Part shown: in pieces, positions 58,701-64,000 of the stretch
How positions within the stretch are numbered: the stretch's first letter is position 1
Layout of the letters: every line of letters begins with the position of its first letter
Source: Anniella stebbinsi
Taxonomy: Eukaryota; Chordata; Lepidosauria; Squamata; Anniellidae
Length of the DNA: 64,000 nt
Direction: 5' to 3'
NCBI GenBank assembly: GCA_029215795.1
Contig: JARDYH010000001.1
Span: 195,059,654-195,123,653, forward strand
Notes under the pieces: model-generated
What the model was told of the DNA's origin: nothing
Database searches by the model: none
Seen by the model: only the letters and a program-made list of their open reading frames with translations
Made by a program: the position numbers and the translations under genes

Positions 58701-61700
58701 GAGCAGCTCCTGGGACTTGGAGGCACACTCAAAAGATGGTCTGAAAAGGACAAATAATTGAACTTAGTAGGCAAACGCAAGCAGAGACATCACATAGCCT
58801 TCCTCAGTTCCATAAACATTCCATTACGGTTGTAAGAGCATGTGTGGTAAGAACATATAAGGGGCCCTCACTAAGGGTCCATCTAGTCTAGCATCCTGTT
58901 TCCAGTAAAGGGCAGACAGGTATTTCCAGGAAGCCCACAAGCAGGGTCAGAAAACAGTCCTCCCCACACCACACGGAGTGTCCTCTGCAACCAATTCTCA
59001 GAGACATACACGGCCTCTGAACATCACATCTAGTAGCATCAATAGAAGTGTCCTCCCCTAATCTGCTTTTAATGCCATCACCACACCTGGGGGCAGCAAA
59101 TTCCATACATCTATAATTAGGTATGTACGAAGAAGTACTTTATTTTGTCTGCCCTGGATCTTCTGGCTGATAGACTAATAACCTGATCCTACTCAGAAGT
59201 CAGTCTCTTGATAGTCAATGGGGCTTACCGCCAAGTAAGTGTTCCTAGGAGTGCAAGGCTGAGGGATCTTCGTGCAGGAAGGACAATACAAATATAGTAC
59301 ATAAACATGCATACCTTTAACTTAGGACCAGGGTATGGAAACTCTGGCCCTTGGAGGTTCCGAATCCAGCCCGCAAATATTCCCTCTGAAGCTCCTTCCC
59401 CCTTTCCCAGCCATGTCCCCTCTATAGGGATGCTTGGTTCCAGCACTGGAAGAGGAATCCCCTCTTATCTCCAAATAGATTCTCCACCCCTGACTTAGGG
59501 TATTTCTATTCTGTTAACAGAAGCTTGTTCAGCTGTCATGCCTGAAACCCATGCCCCAAACACCAGTGAAATCTCAGAGAAATCATTGTGGACACTCAAG
59601 TAAAGCTATAGGTGGCCATCTCAGACATATGAGGTCGTAAGGTTCAACGAACATAGTGGGATTTACTTCTGAGTAAACATCACTGAGTCCCTGAAGCTCT
59701 TTGAAGGATACCATAACGGTTCACTCGGATTTCAAACACACACACAAATAAGCGTGTACAGGTGAATCCTAATCTTCCACAGAGCTCAAAGCGATGCACA
59801 ATGGGATAAAGAGGGCTAATTCCAACAACCCTAGGTTAGGCTGAAGAAGTGACTAGCCCAAGGTAACCCAATAACTTCAGGTCTGAGTGGAGATCTGAAC
59901 TTAGGTCTCCCTAGTCCAAGTCCTGCACTATCCATTACACCACAATGGCCTCCCAATAGTACCAGTGTGAATGTAATCTTTTACAGTGTAACCCTATACA
60001 TATTTATTCAGAAGTATGTTTCACTTTTTCCAATGGGACTTACTTTCAGGTAAGTGTGCATAGGATTGCAGCCTTAGTATTCTGTTATGCAAGGTTAATT
60101 TGATGCCTGAACCCAAACAAAAATCATAAAGGCTTTCACTGGCAAACAAATATCATTATATCAGGCACCAAGACAGTACTACTTTTTAAAAAAACAAAAA
60201 AAAGAAAAAGCTGAGGGCTAGAAGTGCAGAAGGCTGGAGAAAGATTCCCCGGGGACAAACTACACCAACTCACCTGGAGATGTGATGGCCTAGGGGAATA
60301 AAACACAAAAAATGTCCATTCCGTTCCTACATTTTCCCTCCAGCCCTTCAACATTGCAATGAATATGTCAAACGATTTAGAAGGCGAAGTTTTTAGAATG
60401 AAATGCAGACAGGGCTGCTAGGCCTTTGAGCAATGCCCAGATTTAGTGCAACCCTCACGGTGCAGGGTTCCATCCAGACCCCCATTACGCAACATTGGCC
60501 AAATCTCTCTGCCATTCTCTCACCCCCAGCCCACAAGTGACTTTTGTTGGAGTAAGCAACAGCCACTAATCAAAACCACTACATGGAAGGGGAAATTCCT
60601 GGTTGAAAAGTCACTCAAGGGTTAATGAAGGTAGGGTGTTGGGGTGCTGGTTTCGGTTTCAATTTTGCCTACGTACTTTGCCTGTTTTACTTGTAAGAAG
60701 ATGCCGTTAAATAAAGGTTCTGTTTAAAGCTTGCAGTTATCTTCCATCTCAAGTGTGGAGACAAAACTCACTTTGCAACAACTTTAACATAGTACCATCA
60801 CTTGAATTTCACAAAGCCTGAAGACAACCTTGAGAATCTGACTGTTCTGTGTTAAACTATGCATGGGATTACACTCATGTCACCTATGTTGAATTAAGCA
60901 AGGTCTAATTGGCAATAGCCCTAAAATGATTCTTGACTGAACGAGGAAGAGACTCACAGAGCCTAAGTATGATCATGCCTATCACACACTTGTGGTTAGA
61001 AGGGAAAAAATTGCCATCAACTCAACCTAACCTCATGACAGAAATACGATGCTCAGCCCAACCCTGTGCATACTCACACAGAAGCAAATTCCACCAAACT
61101 GACTTCCTGTCAACTCGGTGAGCACCACCTTAGACGATGATTTCCCAATTACATGCATCTCCAATCAATGTAGCACACCCGTTAAAGTAAAACTTGAAAT
61201 ACAGTCATATTTTACCTCCCAAAATTGTGCTCAAGCTAAGGGCCAATGTAGCGCCATCCACTTCACTTAACTTCTGACAATTCTTTTCATTGCTTTCCAA
61301 GGACTCGTCGACGAGACCAGAGGAGGACTTTTCCCCAGCAGTGGGGAGCACACTCTTCGAAGATTCAACAAGACCGGATGCTGGTATACCTATGGGAGGC
61401 ATTGGCAAACTTGTGGAGATGGCCATTCCTAGGCTTAGGCCATTTTCACTTTCTTCATCATCTACATGAGAGAGTAGGACTCTCAGAGGTTTGGGTGCAG
61501 CCCTGAAGTGGAGAAAGTTAAAAAGAAAAAGGGCAGAAAGTGTATTTTCAGAGCATCAATACAGAATACTAAAGAAATTAAGAGGTGAGCATCTAGTTCA
61601 GCAACTGCCAGCGTATGTCGGGACTATATTTTCTATGTCTTCTGATTCAATTAATCCTGGTTTTAGACTTTTAAATTTTTTAATATCATGTTTTATTATT

Positions 61701-63963
61701 CCGTTGTATTTTACAGGTCTTCAGTTTTGTGAACTGCTATTGGGCAGCAGGTATGAAAATGTAATAAATAACAATAACAATAAGAACGTTAACTGGGGTA
61801 AAGACATAGGGAGCCAGAGGTTTCACGCACCTCAGCAGGAAAAGGACATTTCTGAGCATCCTCAGGTTGTGTACCATCCTAAAGGATGAGCCCGAAAAGG
61901 TCCTTTCCATCTCCAGCCAACCTTCCCTGCCACTTGCTCTCCATGACAAGGATATATTTGCTTGAGAAATGGGCAGGCAGGGAGAGCTGACTGACATTTA
62001 TTTATTATTTTATTAAAAACATTTCTTAGATACTTTTCAGGGCAGAAGCCCTCCCAACCATTATGATTTATTTATTTATTTTATTACATTTGTATACCGC
62101 CCCATAGCCGAAGCTCTCTGGGCGGTTTACATAAGATTAAAACAATTAAAAACAATATACAAAAATTAAAACAGCAAAAACATACACTATACACATAATA
62201 TACACATACGTTTAAAACAACTGTAATAACTTTAAAAAGCATAAAGCTAAAAATAAAACAAACCCAGGCTCATCAGATATTGCTAAATGCCTGAAAGAAG
62301 AGGAAAGTCTTGACCTGGCGTCGAAAAGATAACAATGTTGGCGCCAGGCGAGCCTCATCAGGGAGATCGTTCCACAACTGGGGGGCCACCACAAAGAAGG
62401 CCCTCTCCCTTGTTGCCGACTTCCGAACTTCCCTTGGAGTAGGAACTCGGAGGAGGGCCTAAGATGTTGAACATAGTGTTCGGGTAGGTTCACGTCGGGA
62501 AAGGCTTTCCATCAGGTATTGTGGTCCCAAGCTGTGTCTAAGATATTAAGGGGGCTTGCTCTCTGTTTATAATTCAAAGGTCCATCACCATCACTATCCA
62601 GAAGGCTGAGCACCAAAGCAATGATGGCACAAAGCTAAAATAATTGTATCTTTATATCTTTTAATGCAGTAAATCAGAGATCTTCCCATGCTGATAGAAG
62701 TATCTTAGGCCCCGGTTCACAGCTATGTTTTCCAACCTGTGCTAATGAAGCTGGGAAAGTTGAGCTCGTTTACACATTTAATGAGCATTCAAGCTCATTT
62801 AATTGCTCTTATTTCTGTGCATACCGAAAAGGGCGGCTGTCACCATCCTGATCACCTGGAAAATCACCAGTCCAAGACTGTCCTCCATCATTCAGTAATA
62901 GAGAGCAGGAACCATTCTAGAGGTGGAAAAGAAATATGGAAGAAATTGGTAAGATTTTTAGCCCTTCCATATTTTTTTTTAAAAAAAATGGGTAATTGTG
63001 TTTTTAGATCTTTGCACTGCTGCTGATGTCTATATCTTGGTTACTACTTTGGCTTTATTCCATTTTAATCTTATGGTTTTATATTCTGTTTTTTCTATGT
63101 TGTTGTATTTTATGGTTTTAAGCTTTGTTCTGTAAATGGCCCAGACAGCTTCGGCTAATGGGTGGTATAGATATGTCATTAAATAAAATAAATCTACCTC
63201 TTACGGAATGTTCCATTCCATTTGTGACAATCCATTCTAAAATTATAAGGAAGGTCCGGGAGTAGGGGTGGCCGAAATCGGCAAGCGGCAGCCCTGCAAG
63301 TGCTCACTCCGCCGCTGCAGCAGCCGCCCCCCATGACTGGAGCCGCGCGAGCCCCCACTGAGTGCTCACGAGGTTTGCGAGCGCTCAGCAGCTGCCCACT
63401 CTGGCTTCCGGCCTTTCCCCTGCTGTGTTAATGGCAGCCACCATTAACACAGCAGGGGGAAACGCACGCATTCCAGGGCCTCCAGAAATCGCACGTCCCC
63501 CCTAGACCAATGAGGGCCTTAAAGGCCTTATTAACACAAGGGTAATGGCTTTCCCTTGCCTTAGGCCCTCATTGGAGGGGGGGAGGGGAATGTGCTTTCC
63601 GGAGGCTCCTGAAAGTACACCTTTCCCCCCGTTGCGTTAATGGCAGCTGAGTGCGTGCAGGTTGCTTGTGAGCACTTGGTCCCGGATCCAGAATCGCACC
63701 CAAGTACATCCAACTGGGTCCGCAAGGGCCAGATACGGGGGGTCCGCTGCCCCCCCAGAACCAGACGCTTGTGCCATCCCTAACTGGGAGAGTTTAAGGG
63801 ATTTACATTTCTATTACATTTGCTAATGAACACAGAAAGAAAAGAGGCACACATTCTCAAGAGATTAAAATGACAATTTTCTCACCTCAGAATGTCTGCT
63901 CATCTTGATTACATTTTGCAAGCGGCTGTCCAACTGCTGCCGTATTTCATCAACATTTTTGCC
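52602..63963 (-). CDS. SGO2: Shugoshin 2 (SGO2), five firm 3' coding exons (plus one candidate), 5' end outside window
   Basis: Shugoshins bring PP2A to centromeres and shield cohesin from cleavage; SGO2 is most important in meiosis I and also binds MCAK. Visible exons on the minus strand are 63963-63886, (candidate 62916-62856), 61502-61216, 58740-56683, 53079-52944 and 52767-52602 with the stop TAG at 52604-52602. The first has a coiled-coil-like NVDEIRQQLDSRLQNVIKMS. The huge exon (2,058 bp, 686 codons) is lysine/serine-rich and disordered, typical of shugoshins. The end carries the basic C-terminal SGO motif RRRKNEVSYTEPKINRKLRR and then GDPFTVTDFLSSPIFK, unmistakable for the family. SGO2 rather than SGO1 rests on the coil exon and the DDEESEN segment resembling SGO2 and on human chromosome 2 linkage. 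Confidence 0.8.
52944..53079 (-). CDS. SGO2: SGO2 penultimate exon (shugoshin C-terminal motif)
   Basis: The acceptor CTCTATCCACAG precedes 53079 (reading down) and the donor GTTAGT follows 52944. Encodes ENIVLSDLTN... and TRTCRRRKNEVSYTEPKIN, the basic motif that binds phosphorylated histone H2A at centromeres. Phase is correct with both neighbours. Confidence 0.88.
53188..53297. mobile_element. Palindromic MITE, 'GCAATCCTATGCA' family
   Basis: TTAAAGGCACAATCCTATGC and GCATAGGATTGTGTCCTAAG are inverted ends. Intronic in SGO2. Confidence 0.8.
53667..53710 (-). ncRNA. Hammerhead-like motif, left arm of foldback
   Basis: On the minus strand: TTGAAGA (C3 changed to T), extra A, stem II GACC-ATA-GGTC, GAAAC, then GTGTT and AGGTATTAG. 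Stem I (ACC/GGT) is short, with a mismatch next to the core. Mirrors the plus-strand copy at 54745-54790. Confidence 0.4.
54745..54790 (+). ncRNA. Hammerhead-like motif, right arm of foldback
   Basis: Stem I TACCA (54747-54751) pairs with TGGTA (54781-54785). The core box is CTGTAGA (54752-54758; A6 changed to T), then an extra A, and stem II is GACC-ATG-GGTC (54760-54770). GAAA follows at 54771-54774, a two-pair helix III AC-GC-GT and the cleavage triplet GTT. Each arm copy carries a different core defect. Confidence 0.45.
56165..56470. repeat. Dispersed repeat, copy 2 of a pair
   Basis: CCAAATCTGGCCCTCCTGGG, GTCACATCTCCCTTCC, GAAATGCCTCTCCTAAGCC and TATTTTGGGCCCATCCC follow the order of 45243-45490. 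Confidence 0.6.
56683..58740 (-). CDS. SGO2: SGO2 giant central exon
   Basis: The acceptor TTTGTCCTTTTCAG ends at 58741 and the donor GTGAGC follows 56683. It has 2,058 bp and no stop, and is open for 686 codons of low-complexity, Lys/Ser/Thr-rich sequence without folded domains. A KEN tripeptide (LPKEN, 56692-56684) at the end is a possible APC/C degron. The human counterpart, as I recall, is considerably longer (SGO2 about 1,265 residues in total), so this exon is short. Reading on past 56683 gives intron-coded residues, not protein. Confidence 0.88.
58741..61215 (-). other. SGO2: SGO2 intron
   Basis: 2.5 kb. Contains a dispersed repeat (58866-59110), a TTACTTCTGAG-type palindromic fragment (59171-59270), a SINE in reverse (59800-59960) and another palindromic fragment (59977-60080, ending GTGCATAGGATTGCAGCCTT). 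No exon recognised. Confidence 0.65.
59800..59960 (-). mobile_element. SINE fragment (reverse)
   Basis: Plus-strand TAGCCCAAGGTAACCCAATA...GGAGATCTGAACTTAGGTCTCC...CCATTACACCACAATGGCC is the reverse of a tRNA-type SINE head with a B-box-like GGTTC remnant. Confidence 0.6.
61216..61502 (-). CDS. SGO2: SGO2 exon upstream of the giant exon
   Basis: The acceptor TTTCTCCACTTCAG ends at 61503 and the donor GTAAAA follows 61216. Encodes APKPLRVLLSHVDDEESENG and onward to ALSLSTILG. The Gly-Asp junction with 58740 is in phase. The acidic DDEESEN after a basic/hydrophobic RVLL resembles the RVPLTSNDDEDED segment I recall from mammalian SGO2. Confidence 0.78.
61640..61800 (+). mobile_element. LINE 3' tail remnant
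   Basis: TTGTATTTTACAGGTCTTCA, GCAGGTATGAAAATGTAATA and AATAACAATAAC form a CR1/L2-type end. Confidence 0.5.
62073..62540 (-). mobile_element. L2 LINE 3' end
   Basis: Plus-strand ACATTTGTATACCGCCCCAT and GAAGCTCTCTGGGCGGTTTA begin the reversed 3' end. It continues to CGTTCCACAACTGGGGGGCC (coding for the FFVVAPQLWNDLPDEA-like block) and GGGTAGGTTCACGTCGGG. Same family as 1623 and 8084; 5' truncated. Confidence 0.85.
62856..62916 (-). CDS. SGO2: Candidate small SGO2 exon (phase unresolved)
   Basis: Minus strand: a strong acceptor TTTCTTTTCCACCTCTAG precedes 62916 and a GTGATC donor follows 62856. 61 bp. In phase with the upstream exon it reads NGSCSLLLNDGGQSW, resembling the position of SSFLLSASKK in mammalian SGO2. 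It leaves one base over, while the next exon at 61502 needs two, so either the donor differs or another small exon is missing. Confidence 0.35.
63100..63195 (+). mobile_element. L2 3' tail fragment
   Basis: TTTTATGGTTTTAAGCTTTG, CCCAGACAGCTTCGGCTAAT and GGGTGGTATAGATATG end in AATAAAATAAAT. Confidence 0.65.
63262..63785. mobile_element. GC-rich repeat, possible TIR element
   Basis: AGTAGGGGTGGCC at the left and GCCATCCCTAACTG at the right are loosely inverted. The interior is CpG-rich and holds a 21 bp hairpin (63413-63462) and mirrored AGGCCTTA / AAGGCCTT blocks. No coding. Confidence 0.45.
63886..63963 (-). CDS. SGO2: SGO2 coiled-coil exon (leftmost 5' exon in window)
   Basis: The acceptor TTTGAGTGCAG precedes 63963 and the donor GTGAGA follows 63886. 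78 bp, 26 codons: KNVDEIRQQLDSRLQNVIKM then SRHSE. It corresponds to the end of the N-terminal coiled coil that binds PP2A-B56 and ends at the same SLSE-like point as I recall for mammalian SGO2. Upstream exons with the start codon lie beyond the right edge. Confidence 0.75.
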
Positions 63964-64000
63964 CTGCACTCAAAGAAAAAGGGCAACTTTTCAAAACTAT

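Noticed and set aside
57449..58757. Plus-strand ORFs of 70-107 residues opposite the SGO2 giant exon
   Set aside because: They are shadows of the long minus-strand coding frame, which has splice sites and family motifs.

Overview
This is a 64 kb stretch of vertebrate nuclear DNA. It has intron-exon genes with GT/AG splice sites, CpG-rich promoters, AATAAA signals and dense interspersed repeats. The repeats suggest a squamate reptile, most likely a lizard: L2/CR1 LINEs with an AATAAT tail and a GGGCGGTATATAAATG-type 3' end, R4-like LINE pieces, a little L1, tRNA-derived SINEs, many palindromic DNA-transposon MITEs and Penelope-like debris. This is inference from repeat style. No species marker was seen.

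Three protein-coding genes are supported. (1) PIKFYVE, minus strand, enters only with its 5' end: an untranslated first exon in a CpG-rich promoter (donor after 16133) and the first coding exon (10758-10939). Its remaining exons lie beyond the left edge. (2) IDH1, plus strand, is complete: a 5' untranslated exon ending at 21327 and eight coding exons, 28029-28150, 32016-32307, 32888-32993, 36995-37172, 38426-38577, 40801-40941, 43050-43212 and 43953-44046. Together they encode 415 residues. PIKFYVE and IDH1 are head to head, about 5 kb apart, as I recall for human chromosome 2. (3) A shugoshin gene, best matched to SGO2, minus strand, runs 63963 to 52602 with its 5' exons beyond the right edge. 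It is tail to tail with IDH1.

Region by region: 1-10757 is repeat-rich sequence downstream of PIKFYVE's first coding exon, probably inside a PIKFYVE intron. It holds a near full-length L2 and an L2 nested inside an older L2. 10940-16132 is PIKFYVE intron 1. 16134-21100 is the bidirectional spacer, with a MITE cluster. 21328-44745 is the IDH1 body, and 44746-52600 is repeat-filled intergenic DNA. 52602-64000 is SGO2, whose introns carry a 1.6 kb foldback element.

The three genes do not form a pathway: IDH1 makes cytosolic/peroxisomal NADPH, PIKFYVE makes endolysosomal phosphoinositides, and SGO2 protects centromeric cohesion. The most unusual signal is a hammerhead-ribozyme-like fold at three positions (40141-40200 minus, 53667-53710 minus, 54745-54790 plus), with a weaker trace at 49817-49862. 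Two of them sit in inverted orientation in the foldback at 53428-55017, which is flanked by a 13 bp target duplication and is probably Penelope-like. No prokaryotic system, CRISPR array, tRNA or rRNA gene was found.
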